From Asterochloris sp. CNOR1 (taxonomy: Eukaryota; Chlorophyta; Trebouxiophyceae; Trebouxiales; Trebouxiaceae): a stretch of 64,000 bases of DNA. Numbering within the stretch: the first letter of the stretch is position 1; each line of letters starts with the position of its first letter. A program made the position numbers and the translations under genes. The notes under the pieces were generated by a model. That model was not told the DNA's origin and searched no databases. It worked only from the letters and a program-made list of their open reading frames with translations. Where the stretch lies: positions 1,674,001-1,738,000 of the forward strand of contig OZ017752.1 of NCBI GenBank assembly GCA_963969365.1, read 5' to 3'. Shown in pieces: positions 42,371 through 53,672 of the stretch.

Positions 42371-44335
42371 CTCCAGCAGCGAGGCAGCAGTCACTCCCCT
42401 ACAGGAGGTGGGTGTGCGGGTTGCAAGATAATTGGGCTGCTGTTTGCAGCATTTGGGATGTTCATGACCGCTTGCTGCGCTGCGCCCCGCTGGGCTCACA
42501 GCTGCAGCGAGGCACAAGCACCTCCCTCGCAGGTGAATCGCCTGCATTGCTGGTGGCATGACCATCGGGAATATCAAGCAGCTGACTCAGATGCTGGCCA
42601 ACCTGCTTACTCATTCTGGTCTACCTGGGCAGCCTAGGGGTCCTGAGCTCTTCATTGACTGCCACAGCCGGCATGCCACCAAGCACAGTCCAAGAGGTCC
42701 ATGGCTGCTTTTGCAGCTTAGCAGCACCACATGATGCTGCTGCAGGAGGTGACTCAATGCACCGTGCCTATGCGGGGCAGGCCAACTTTCGTTGGACCAA
42801 CGCGCATGACGTGGGTGACTCAAGTCGGGGGCAATGTGCCCACACTGGCCTAGTGCAAAGCCCGGCACTGGGATGCTTGGCGAACATACCGGCATGAACA
42901 AGACAAGCAGTTTCTTGGCATGCGGCCAGGAAGCTGACTGTTGCGCGCTTATGTTGTACTGATATTGTAGTGATATTGTGCCAAAAACGCTACTGAGCAA
43001 GTACACCTTTTGACCAAATTGACCTGGCTAGAGTTCTGTTTGCTGTGGCTCCTGCTCATTTTCAGCCACAGTCAACTTGCATCTGATCATAGGCAGGCAA
43101 TTTTGTCTGGTGAGGGGCAGATGTGGGTGAGAAGCTGAGAAGCATTCAGGATGCCGCTTGGGACACGCTAAGCCCTGCCAAATCTCAATCTTGGCATAAG
43201 TTGTGGCACTGACTGGCAATCTGCTTGAGCTCCTGCCAGCACTCTTTGCTGGGCTGTGTGCGGTGTATACAGTGCTGATAGTACATGTCAGCAAGGCCCG
43301 ACAATGTTCCCAGCTGCCATCTCAGCTGCTGTGAGCTCTGTAGCCAGCTCATTTGCAGCGATGGTCAGCATGACTGCTGCCTGGGCAGAAGCCTCAGCCA
43401 GCAATCAGGCAGATCTTCTGCTGCTGAATGGGGATCTGCCGCAGCCAGGGGTGAGGGTGATGCACCTGCAGAGCAGCTGTGGGCAGGTCAGACCAAGCTG
43501 GAGCGGGCTGAAATCCGGAAGACGGGGCCGGTGCGCTGTCGCGTGACAAGGACATGCAGTGCCAGGCTGATGAGACGCGTGATCATGGCTGCAGCTGCAT
43601 GCATACAGTGCATGGTGACACACAGACAGCAAGGCGGCTCTGAGCCTGGCCAGGAGCCAGCCCTGAGTTACATGAAGCTCCTCCAGGCTGTAACTGACAT
43701 GGGGCTTGTGCTGGGTTCAGGGCTGGTGCCTGTCTCAGGGCTGCTGTTGGGCTTGGGGCTGGCTGCTGGAAAGGTGTGGGGCACAAAGGCTGGCACAGGG
43801 GGAGGTGCCAGTGCAGGCCTGTGTGGGTTGGTGCTGGGATGTGCAGACAAGAAACAGGTGCGACTGAGGCCCGCCAAAGCCAGCTCATGGCGGCCACAAC
43901 TGCTCTTGTTGCTCAGAGATGAGTTGCCAGCATGTGCAGCATGGCCAGGAGGCACCTGTGAGCAAACGGACGTCATGTGGCAGGCAACAGATGGGGAACA
44001 TGACAGTGGCAGCTAGAGAATGCTTTTGGGCAGTCATAAATGCAGAGGCAGGCTGCAATTGGTCTTCAGGGCGGCTGAGGCTCCAACAAGCTGCCCAGGT
44101 GAGGCATCCCTCCTCCAGGGAGCTGACGCTGCTTGCGGCTGGCTTGGCCTTCGCTGATGAGACATGTTGAGAGCAAGATGTGACCTCTGCCAAGCAGTAG
44201 CTCCTAGGGGCCCAGAATGGTTGCCTTATGGTGATTGCATTGTAACAAGACCAGGCCATCATGCATTTTCCCTCCTGACAATAATAATACCGCCTTGGTC
44301 TTCTGCATGCTCGCCATTTGGCTGGTATCGGTGCA
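42371..44335. other. About 2 kb with no confirmed gene
   Basis: This lies between the unknown gene and SEC6. A 243-codon plus-strand frame runs from the ATG at 43285 to 44016, with a Gly/Leu-rich hydrophobic part (about 43690-43790) that could be membrane-spanning. Open frames of this length also occur antisense to real genes here, so length alone is weak evidence. It could be a single-exon gene, a 3' exon of the upstream gene, or chance. The rest appears to be UTR, spacer and the SEC6 promoter. Confidence 0.35.
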
Positions 44336-47300
44336 ATGCAGAGGGGAGCACCCTCCATTCCGGAGCTGGTGAGAGCCCAGGATCAGAAAACGTCCATCAT
44401 CTCGGCAATGTCGGATATGCTCTGACAGCTTGATGCAATGCCTTGCAGGCAATTGATGCCCGCAAGGCAGCTGTAGATGAAGTAGAGCGGCTTTTGCAGC
44501 ACCCAGAAGACCTCAAGAGGCTGGATGGCCTCCTGGAGGAGTACACGCAGAAGCACCAGGCAATGCAGCTTTCACTTGATGCGTATCAGCTAGGCACAGC
44601 AGCAGAAAGCCCTGCAGTCAGTCAGCAGACTCTGGATGCGTCTGCCTCACACCTTTGCAGGTCAACAAGGCCCAGCTCAGCGCAACAGTGTCGTCCCAAG
44701 TGGAGGCCGCACGCTCAGGCATGGAGCTGCTGGAAACAGCGCAGCGCACCCTCACCAACATGCGGGATTGCTATCAGGTGCAGGGGCAGCAGGCTCACAG
44801 AGGAGCTGTGCTGGGCCACTGAGCAGCAGTCTGCCCCACACCTCTGCACCATTCTGTTCAGCCGCACCTGTCAGCTCTGGCAGAAGATGGAAAGGCCCCC
44901 TGAGCTTTGGGGCTGAGTCTGACAACCCCTGCTCCTCACTGCAGGTTATCGACCAGCTCTGCAGTGAGTGTGCTTCCCTGATTGAGAATCATGAGAAGAT
45001 TCAGCTCCTGTCAGCCGTGCACTACAACCTGGGCAAGACATTGCAGGTGGCTCCCTGCTGCTCTTGGCAACATCACCTAGCTGAGCTTACAGCTCGGCCT
45101 GCAGCTTTTGGCAATCATCCTGTGGCTGTGCTTACAGCTTGGCCTGCTGCTGTTGGCAATCATCGACTGGCTGTGCTTACAGCTTGGCCTGCGCTGGGTA
45201 CCATGCAGGCTCTGTTCCCCACTGTTCGCTGGCTTCCTTGTGCAGGACGTTGAAAACATTGTGGCTCTGCCCAACGAAGCTGCGGAGGCTGAGGAGATGC
45301 TGAAAGATGAGACGCAGCTGCTTCAGGTGATGCTTGCTGGGTTCGTGAGCTGCACTGAAGCTGAAGATGTATGCCTGCTGCAGACAGACAATGCTGCAGC
45401 TCTGTCAATGCTTAGTGCTGGTTGCATTACATGCTTGGCACCCCCATGGAGATGTGCCCACAGGCGTGCTGCGGTGCGCGGATGTTGCTTGAGCCCTTCT
45501 GTCACTGGTCAACCGCGCTGCAGGCTTATGAGACGCTGGCAATCCTGGAGGGCACCAGCAGCCTTGCACAGCAGGCCCTGCTGGCAGGGGGGCTCACAGG
45601 CGGCGCCAAGCTCAAACAGCAGGACACCCACAATCTCAGTGTCTACTTCAACAAGGTGTGCAGAGACCTGTGTGCGCAGGGCCGCACTGTACCTGCTGCC
45701 CACAGCACAGTGAAATCTGGTGGAAAGCTCCCTGTCACCAAGGACTGGACATGTGGAGCCAGTGCTGCAGCATTGTGGCCAGTTTGCTGGCTTCTAAGAG
45801 GTCGTCACCGTCAGGCACCTTTCCAGAGCTACCTGTGTCACAGAGCAAGCATGTCCCCGACATTGCAGGTCAAGGACACCATGGGCAAGTTTGAGGAGCG
45901 CCTGTGGAGCCTGATCCGCAACTTTGTGCAGCTGGGGCACAGCAACCCGGCTATGCTGGTCAACGCTGTGCGCATTGTGGAGCTGCAGGAGATGGTGGAC
46001 AAGCAGCTGGAGGCCTCAGGCAGAGGTGGGAGTGAGGCAGTTGCTTGTTGTGCAGTGCTCTGGATGTCTTCATCACGGCACTGTCGTGTTTCGCCCGCAC
46101 AGCACACCATGGCACAAGGCAAGGGGCCCCTTTTGTGGGCCGTTGTGCGGAGCTGAAGCTGCCATGTGGGGTCAGTGTCTGGGAGATCTGCTGACTCCAA
46201 GCAATAGCCAGATTTGCTGCACTGTGCTCAACTGCAACTGGAAATCTCTTCAGCTGCTCCCAGAGCAAGTACATGCTTCTGCAGAGGCTGCTGCCACTGC
46301 CTGCCGTCAGAGGTCACACCAGGGGCTGTGGAGTGCGTGTGCTCGATGTCCTGGGTTGAGCGTCATCACTTCCTACCCCAGACACTGTGCCCCTGCCAAC
46401 GTGCAGCTGCCGTCCCTGTCAAGCGCTACAAGCGGCGCATGGAGCAGCAGATTGGCAACTGTGTCCAGGACACGACAGCGCCCCTGCTGCAGAAGTGCTC
46501 GCAGCTGGCGGCTGCAGGAGAGAACACCGACAAGAAGACAAATGAGATTTTGGAGGAGGCCCACAACTTTGTGATGCAGGTGCGGAGAAGCCCATGTGCC
46601 CCTGCAGCTGGTAATCTTTGGGTGCTGTGCTCGGCAGGCTTCTGAATGCTGCAGCCTCTGTGGGTGCGGCAGCGCCAGATGTGCCCCTGCCTGCCCTGCA
46701 GCTGGCAGACATCCATGATGTTGTGTGCATGTTGCAGCTGCCTGCACACATCCTTGAGCTCCCGTCTGACGTGCATGCCCTCGCGGCTGGCCATCATCTC
46801 TGCCTGCTTCTGCATACTGTTACACAAAGGCTGCTGCCATACCGCCATTGCCACGTGCACCTCTGCCTGCCCTTGCAGTCGGCAGGCAACGACTCCTGCA
46901 GCGCAATCTGGACATCAGGCATCCAAAATCCTGCCTGCCCCTGCAGCTGGCGGATATCTATGACTACGTGTCCCCCTGCTTTCCTGAGAAGTACCGCATC
47001 TTCCACGTCATCTGGAGGCAGTACCATGAAAACCTGGCCTTCATGATGGACTGCATGGGCGCATGCGCTCAGCAGCTGGCTAATGGGGATATCCTCAAGG
47101 TGGGCTTGGTGCAGCTGGAGCAGATGCTGGCAGCTTGGGAGACCGCCACTGAGTGACCTTCTGATGCTGGCAGCGCCGCTGGGTGGGGATGCTCCAGGTG
47201 GGCTTGTTGCTCCTGGATGTGATGCTGGCAGCGCAACTTAGGGGACAGCCACTAGGTTGGCTTCTGATGCTGGCAGCACAGCTGCTCAAACACTTTCAAG

Positions 47301-50300
47301 GTGGGCTTGTTGCTTGGGTTGCTGCTAACCGCGTGCAGCGAGGGGTCACTTTGATGGGCTGGTCAGGCCTGCTCAGCTGCGACACCCTCACCTGCACTGA
47401 ATGTAGCGGATCAAAAGTGCTGTCAGCCCTCTCAGGGGCGCAGTAGTGCGTGTCAGCCACATGCTAGCAGAGCAGTCCGCCTGGCCATCCATATACTGAC
47501 ATGGTCAGGCACGCCAAGCACTCAATCAGCCAGCACTATGCTGCTGCTGACCATCTGTGGGCTGGCATGGTGCAGCTGCCAGTCGCTCCAAGCTGCAGCT
47601 GCTTGTTGAGAGCACATGTGCACAGTGCTTAAACCCAATACAGCTGACGTTGGCAGCTGCGGCTTCAGTGCCTGCAGGGCCCATGCCTGCGGGTCCTGGC
47701 CACAGTGGACATGGTACAGCCAAAGATCTTGAGGAGTCTTATGTGTTGCAGGTCGTGCCTGAGACCATTTATGGCACTGGACATCCTGGGCTCTCAATTC
47801 CACATTACGCCCAACATACTTTTCTGCAGGTGCTGGCCTGGGTGAACCAGTACCAGGAGACCCTGAGGGACCTGGGCATAGAGGAGGATGAGGTCAGGTT
47901 TTCTGACTCATCTTCTCGCGGGGAGGGCCTCCTGCTGCGCAAGTATGTGGAGCGCCTGCACAGCACGCTCAACACCTGGTGCACCAACATCCTGGAGGTG
48001 ATGGCAGACGAGCAAGTCGCATGGGTCTGCCCTGACTATCTTGTTGCATGTGTGCCCGGGAGATGAGGCCTGGCGCCAACCCATGTTTGCGCGGCAGGCC
48101 AGGTGTTTGCCTCGGCACCTGGAGAAACACCTGGGGTTGTGGCAGTGCTGGCTGGAAACATCTGCGGGTTTGAAAGTCAGCCAACGAGGCTGGATGGGCG
48201 TATAGTCAGCAAAGCTGGTGGCAAGCGCACCAGCTGGGCTGCCGGGAAGGGGGTGCACGTCAAGCATTCCTGATGCTGCCTGCAGTCAGCAGCAGCCAGT
48301 GCGAGTTGACAGTGGGGTCCTGACCTGCTGTAGTTGGTGATAGCTCACAGGCACTTGGCAGAGCAGCTCAGCCACTGTCTTGCGCAAGTCCTGGACATGC
48401 CTGTGTGCAGGCAGACTTCACTTCAGAGCCCACAGTGGCAGAGGACGGCAAGATCTGGACACCAGGAGCAGTGGACTTTTTCCGAATCGTCAATGAGCAG
48501 GTGGGCGTCCCCTCTCAAGGCTGCAGGGTTGTAGGATTGTGGTGTCCACGCTGCCCCCCCCTGTTTGAGCAAACCCTCGCTCCATACCTCGTCCACCCTG
48601 CTGAATTTGTTCAACATGCGGTGCAGGTGACTGTTGTTGAGGAGGTGTCCAGGGGAGAGCTCCTGCTCCAAGTGGGACAGATGGCAGTTCTGGTCATGCG
48701 TGACTTCCAGGTGTGGCACCTAGACCGCTTCTGTTGCTTGTTGTAGCTGAAGGTCTGTCTTTGCACTATGCCCATGTGCAGCAGGTGCACCCAACAAGCT
48801 CCTGTGGCATACTTGATGCAAAAGCATGGCGCATATTGTAGAGAACATGTATGTTGGGAGCCCACAGCCCATGGCCTGCTCTGTGCTGTGCCAGCAAAAC
48901 TAAGCTTGGACTGCTTTCTCATTCAGAGGTCCAGTGAGTATTTCAATGTGGATTTCCTTGCCCTGTTGTCGCCCACAGGACGCCCAGCACGCAACCCCCG
49001 TGATGCGCGCCGCTTTGTTGTGAGCCTGGTCTGAATTTATGTTTTGTGAGCTCTGATTACTGCGTCGCAGGATGCCCAGCGACGCTACCTGGACAAGGAG
49101 CTCTCGGTGGAGCTGCTGTGCGCCATGGTGAACAACAACACACGGTGCTACAATGAGAGCATGGAGTTTGCCGAGAGAGTGGAGGAGGCACTTGATGAGG
49201 AGCACAAGGTGCTTTGAGGGATGCCAATGGGCACACATGAAAGACATCAGGCATGTGAGGTGCTTGTATCACATGTCCAGCGCAAATTCTACCTGACATT
49301 CCCTTCAATTGATGTAGATGGGAAACAGCTGAAGCTTGCTGCGGCTAGGGCTTGCATTTCAGTGCAGACCTTCAGCTGCACAAGGCCCAGGCCAGCCGTG
49401 CAAGGGGTGGGGCCTGTACATCTCTGTTGCAGTGTGCACTGCAAGGCTGTGTGTGGCCAGGCCTTCGAGAGCCCAATCAACACCATAGGTGATGATGCCC
49501 CTGACAAAAATCTCTGGATTGTTTGAAGCAGTCTTGTGATTGTGCCATCCTCAGGGCTCCCTGAGCACTGATGCACATCATGTCAGGGTTCCCATCCCAT
49601 TGCAGGGTTCTCTGGACATCGAGCAGCAGTGCAGAGGGTTTCTGGACCTGTCCAAGACGGCCACTGCCCAGCTGGTGACCAGCATCTTTGCAGATGCAGC
49701 CTTTGCAGAGCTATTCACAAAGCTGTGCGGGACAGAGGAGTGGCGTAAGGGGGAAATCACAGGGTCCATCCTGGCCACCATCAGCGACTACCTTAATGAC
49801 TATGAGCGCCTCATTGAGGCGTCCTTCTTCAAGAGGTGAGATTGAGGGTGGGAACAGGATGAGGGTGTGTAGATTTGTCTGTCCAGCTGTAGGAAGCTGG
49901 CTATACACATGTACCTCTTCAGATGTGAGTGCCTCATTGAAGGCTCCTTCTCCTGAGCTCAAGAGAGCTGGCTATACACATGTACCTCTCCAGATGTGAG
50001 CGCCTCATTCAAGCCTCCTTTCCCCATACTGAGACTGCTGATGGGTGAGTTTAAGGGGCTTTTGTCTCCAGGAAGCAAATCATCTGCATGCACTGGCAGA
50101 CCTATGAGCGCCTCACTGAGGCCTCCTTCCTCAAGCGGTGGGGCCATTGCCTGCCAGTGTGGGCTGTGCCAGCACCTGCTGGGGAGCATCGCGGCTGGTG
50201 TGCCCCTGCAGGCTTACAGAGATGTGCCTGGAGTAGACAGTCGCCCCCTGCGCAGCCAGCTGCCTCGCTGTGCACAACATGACGCCCAAGGGTCTCCGCA

Positions 50301-52122
50301 GGCTGGCTGACTGTGGGGCTAACAATGTGCTTCTCAGGCAGAAGAGGTTGTGTGCCACTGCGCTACCAGCTGCTTGGTGCACAACATACCCAAATGTCCT
50401 TAAGTGGCCCCGGCAGGCTGGCTGAGAGATGCGGTGGCGGATTGCATGCCCACGCATACCACATGGGTCCCAGCCGTCGGAGCTGTGCCTGGAGGAGACG
50501 ACGGCGCTGCCTGGCTGTCCCACTGCATGGCCAAGCATACCTTGTGCGTCCCTGCAGGCTGTCGGAGATGTGCCTGGAGGAGACGGTGGCCCACTGCGCT
50601 GCGGCCATGCTGACTTTCATCAAGGCCATCACGGAGGAGGTGGTGGCCACCATGCAGAAGGATGTGACCATGCTGCAGGCCTTCTTCTCCAAGTATCTCA
50701 AGCAGGACAAGGTGAGGGTGCAGGGGAGGGCAGACAACTGCTGCATGGGGAGGGGCGGCTTGGGTGGTATCGGGTCTGTGCTGCAATCTGCCATGGGCAG
50801 ACTGCAGCTCTACCTTTCGGGGGTAGGGTGGTGCTCTCAGGCGTGCTGGGTGTTTGCTGACCTTGCCATGTGCAATATGCAGCTGCTGCGTGGGGGAGGG
50901 GCAGCTTGATGGGTACTGTGTCTTGCCAAGGACAGGCTAAGTGGCAGGAACCCTACCTGCTGCCACGCCCTGCATGTAGTCGAGGATGCTGCATCTGACA
51001 GTCGTGGGGCTCTGCATGCATGATGCACGACGTGGCTGTGGCTGATGGGTCCACAGGTTCTTTGACCTGGCTGGTGCTGACAGCTGCTTGGCGTGTGAAC
51101 GTTGCAGGTGACCAAGCTGTGCACAGTGATCCAGGACTTGAAGGAGGTGGCTGCGGCAGACAGCGTCGATACCTTTGTCCTGTCCTACACCTCCCTCCTG
51201 CAGGCAAGCACAGACAGCAAATGGCTGCCAAACATGCTTTCAACAGCATGTACGGCAGGTTCAGCACCCTTCAAGAGCTGATCTGCTGCTGGCATGTCGC
51301 TGGCTGCTGCGATCGATTGTCCTTCACACCCAGAAGGGTGCTGTGTGCTCAGAGTGACCGGCTGCAGGGTGTTCCTGCGCCTCCAAGGCCAGTGGAGAGT
51401 GCACCTCCATGCAGGTGGCGCCCTGACATAAACCCGTGCTGATTGAGCCTGGCCCATGTCATCCTCCACTGCGCTGAGGGCTGCTGGACCCTCATGCAGG
51501 TGGCACCTGGCGTGACCCCCACCCTGATAGAGCGCCTGGTCCAGGCGCGCTCAGACCTGAGCAAGCAGGACCAGAAAGAGGTCATGGAGGAGTGCCGCGA
51601 TGTGTTCGCCAACAGGCAGAGGGCACTGGGCGACGATGGGGCGGCCGCCACCAAGGGGAAGACGAATCTCGTGCCCTTCAAGGTGGGGCCATGTTGGCAG
51701 CCTGCTTTGGGGCCTTCTCTGTGGCACTGAGGAACGCAACACACATGATGTGAATGTGTGACTAAACAAATCACGTGGAGTACTGTGCCAGTTTTGACAT
51801 CTCTGTGGCCACTCTACATGCAGAGCATCATGTGGGTCATCTTGGCAGCAGGTGCAGCAGCATGCCAGCAGTCGTAAATGCGGCTGAGCTGGCATCCCTG
51901 TGGCTGCTGCAGGTGGCACTTGCCGCTGTCAAGAAGCGCCCAGGGGCACCAGGTGGCCCTGATCAGCGCTCAAATGTGGTGATTGTGCCAAAATCCGACG
52001 TGAAGCCTGCTGATGCAAAGGCCTCTGGCAAGGCAGCCAAGGGGGACAGCAACAAGGTGGAGAAGAGCGAGCCCACCAAGGTCATCATGCTCAGTGGCCC
52101 AGTGAAATTTGAGGCTGTATGA
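44336..52122 (+). CDS. SEC6: Exocyst subunit Sec6 (EXOC3)
   Basis: Subunit of the exocyst, which tethers secretory vesicles to the plasma membrane. There are 18 exons: 44336-44368, 44449-44616, 44661-44777, 44945-45046, 45246-45326, 45524-45655, 45869-46025, 46407-46579, 46947-47099, 47830-47997, 48411-48500, 48627-48710, 49071-49208, 49606-49835, 50558-50711, 51108-51203, 51500-51682 and 51913-52122. The total is 2469 nt, 822 aa. Matches to plant SEC6 include CSECASLIENHEKIQLLS, NPAMLVNAVRIVELQEMVD, LADIYDYVSPCFPEKY, KIWTPGAVDFFRI, LCAMVNNNTRCYN and LEETVAHC. The first exon is only 11 codons; it is chosen because it ends at gtgaga in phase. Exon 2 could instead stop at 44559 with a GC donor. 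Intron 16 begins with GC. A basic/acidic tail after exon 17 is longer than in plants. Confidence 0.95.
45050..45205 (+). repeat. Tandem repeat, about 45-bp unit, in SEC6 intron 4
   Basis: Three to four units with the core ggctgtgcttacagcttggc followed by ctgctgttggcaatcat occupy most of the intron. The last two units are nearly identical. Confidence 0.85.
46693..46736 (+). repeat. Echo of SEC6 exon 9 acceptor edge
   Basis: The stretch ctgcagctggcagacatcca followed by tgatgttgtg parallels the true junction ctgcagctggcggatatcta followed by tgactacgtg at 46941-46970. The copy keeps an acceptor and would read LADIHDVVCM. Confidence 0.8.
47084..47320 (+). repeat. Tandem echoes of SEC6 exon 9 donor edge
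   Basis: The true edge is atcctcaaggtgggcttggt. Downstream come atgctccaggtgggcttgtt at 47188, ccactaggttggcttctgat near 47250 and ctttcaaggtgggcttgttg at 47295, with gatgctggcagc recurring between them. The spacing is about 50-90 bp. Confidence 0.8.
48975..49020 (+). repeat. Echo of SEC6 exon 13 acceptor edge
   Basis: The stretch cacaggacgcccagcacgca resembles the true junction cgcaggatgcccagcgacgc at 49067-49086. Confidence 0.55.
49915..50150 (+). repeat. Three tandem echoes of SEC6 exon 14 donor edge
   Basis: The real exon end has gagcgcctcattgaggcgtc then cttcttcaagag. Copies follow at 49924 (gagtgcctcattgaaggctc), 49996 (gagcgcctcattcaagcctc) and 50105 (gagcgcctcactgaggcctc then cttcctcaagcg). 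Flanking intron text (ctatacacatgtacctct) is repeated as well, so the unit includes intron sequence. Confidence 0.92.
50205..50520 (+). repeat. Tandem echoes of SEC6 exon 15 acceptor edge
   Basis: The true start is ctgcaggctgtcggagatgt then gcctggaggagacggtggcc. Related copies lie at 50207 (ctgcaggcttacagagatgt then gcctggagtagac), 50299 (cgcaggctggctgac), 50413 (ggcaggctggctgagagatg) and 50473 (cagccgtcggagctgtgcct then ggaggagacgacggcgctgc). Confidence 0.9.
51411..51460 (+). repeat. Echo of SEC6 exon 17 acceptor edge
   Basis: The stretch atgcaggtggcgccctgaca then aacccgtgctgattgagcct mirrors the true junction atgcaggtggcacctggcgt then acccccaccctgatagagcg at 51493. The copy carries an in-frame stop. 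Confidence 0.88.
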
Positions 52123-52327
52123 GGGGCCTTCAAGTGCAGCTGTCAGTTGCAAAATTAACCATGTATTTCACATGCCCCGCTCAGATCCTGCATTGCATAC
52201 ACGCATGTGGACCTCACCTGTGGACCCCACCTTGTTCAGTTATTGAACTTATTCTGGCCAGGAAGCCAGTGTTGACCAGAAAGCAGAACTTTGACTTTGT
52301 ACCGTGGAGCTTTGAGTTGTGAAAGCT
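52123..52327 (+). promoter_or_regulatory. Spacer between SEC6 and the fibrillin gene
   Basis: These 205 bases must hold the SEC6 3' end signals and the promoter of the downstream fibrillin gene on the same strand. The stretch is AT-richer than the neighbouring introns, and no specific motif is assigned. Confidence 0.4.
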
Positions 52328-53539
52328 ATGCACCAAGCTGCTATTGCAGGAGGATTGCACACCCGACCATTGCTGTCTCACACCAGGAGTTGTTACAGAT
52401 CACAGCCCATCAGAAGCAGCGCACGTAGTTCGGTGATCAGTGCAGCTCTGTTTGGTCTCCAGATTGGTGGCAAGAAGGCCAACGTTCAGGACCTGAAGGA
52501 GGAGGTGAATCTAGTCTATTCACCTCGATCTGCAACATCTTGTATGCCAGACAGCCACCTAAACTGTTCCTGTGCATGCTCTGCAGCTGTTCACGGCCAT
52601 TGTGCCATTGCAGAGAGGCATCACAGCTTCTGAGCAGGATCAACAGGAGGTTGAGCAGTTGATTCAGCAGTTGGAAAAGGTGAGTGCCCCAGGCCCCTTG
52701 TATTGACAGGGGCCTATCTTGATTGCTTTTATGCTGCCTATGCTGCAGGTCAATCCAAACAAGAATTCACTCAGCAGGTAGGGCCCTTCCTGTGCTGCTG
52801 AGATTCATGATGTCTATGCCTACACTGTTCATGGAATTGATCTGCTTTGCTTCTGTGTAGCCCCCTCATCAATGGTCAGTGGCGCTTGATTTACACCACC
52901 TCAGACTCCATCCTGGGCAAGAGCAGGCCTGCACCGCTCAGGCCATCTGGCAAGATTCTGCAAATAATTGGTGGGCGTGCTGAAGACCTTAGCTCATTCT
53001 ATCGCCACTGCTCGGCAAGAGCAGACTGTGGCCTGATTCTGCAGATGCTCCTAATGGCAAAGCCAGGAATCAGGAGACATGGCCTTTCTTCAATTCAGTG
53101 AGTTCACTCTGCGGCCTGGTGCCGCTCTGCTCAGCAATTCGCACTTGGTCTGACCTTTGTTTGTGAGATTGCAGGTAAAGGCAGACCTCACCCCAGTGTC
53201 CAAGTCAAAGGTTGGTAGCCAAGGAAAGCTGACCAACATGTGCCGGCTGTGAGTCTCAGACAACCTTCTGCCTTGCAGGCCAATGTGCAGTTCACACAGT
53301 TCAAGATCTTTGGCCTCATTCCAGTGACAGCGCCAGACAGCGCCAAGGGAAGCCTTGATACAACTTATCTCGATGAGGAGCTGCGTATCAGCAGGGGTGA
53401 CAAAGGTGTGCCCATTTTTCGGTCTGAGCAAGGCAAAGTGCTGAGAGGTTGGGTGACCCTTACAGATGCTGACATGTTCATGGATGGTGCAGGAAACGTC
53501 TTCTGTCTGGTGATGGACAATCCAGATGTGAAGCCATAA
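52328..53539 (+). CDS. Plastid-lipid-associated protein (fibrillin/PAP family)
   Basis: Member of the plastid fibrillin family, lipid-binding proteins of plastoglobules and thylakoids. There are eight exons: 52328-52504, 52587-52679, 52749-52777, 52861-52970, 53045-53097, 53175-53210, 53279-53405 and 53493-53539, giving 672 nt and 223 aa. The N-terminus ([20 protein letters not shown]) is S/R-rich with few acidic residues, fitting a chloroplast transit peptide. The core has the PAP domain signatures [33 protein letters not shown] and [20 protein letters not shown], and ends [11 protein letters not shown]. The last intron (53406-53492, 87 nt) has no stop in frame. If retained it gives a 252-aa protein with an insert that family members lack, so I prefer the spliced form. 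Which fibrillin subgroup it belongs to is not settled. Confidence 0.88.
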
Positions 53540-53672
53540 ACGTCATGCATATCCCTCACCACTAAGTTTGCCTCACCAGAATATCACTGAACAAGTATCG
53601 AAGCACAGTTCTGCCTACGCTGAGCAAAACAGAAGTGAAATATGACACTGAGACGGTGACAGGTCAGCAGGG
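53540..53672. terminator. Convergent 3' ends, fibrillin and SLC44-like
   Basis: Only 133 bases lie between the two stop codons, so both polyadenylation regions are packed here or overlap. No clear signal could be assigned by eye. Confidence 0.35.

Noticed and set aside
41612-42577. 321-codon minus-strand open frame
   Set aside because: It is opposite the last exon of the unknown plus-strand gene and shows no family signature. The plus-strand reading has phased exons and a membrane segment.
43285-44016. Confident membrane-protein gene
   Set aside because: Open and partly hydrophobic, but it has no recognised relatives and no splice or promoter support. It is kept only as a note in the gap description.
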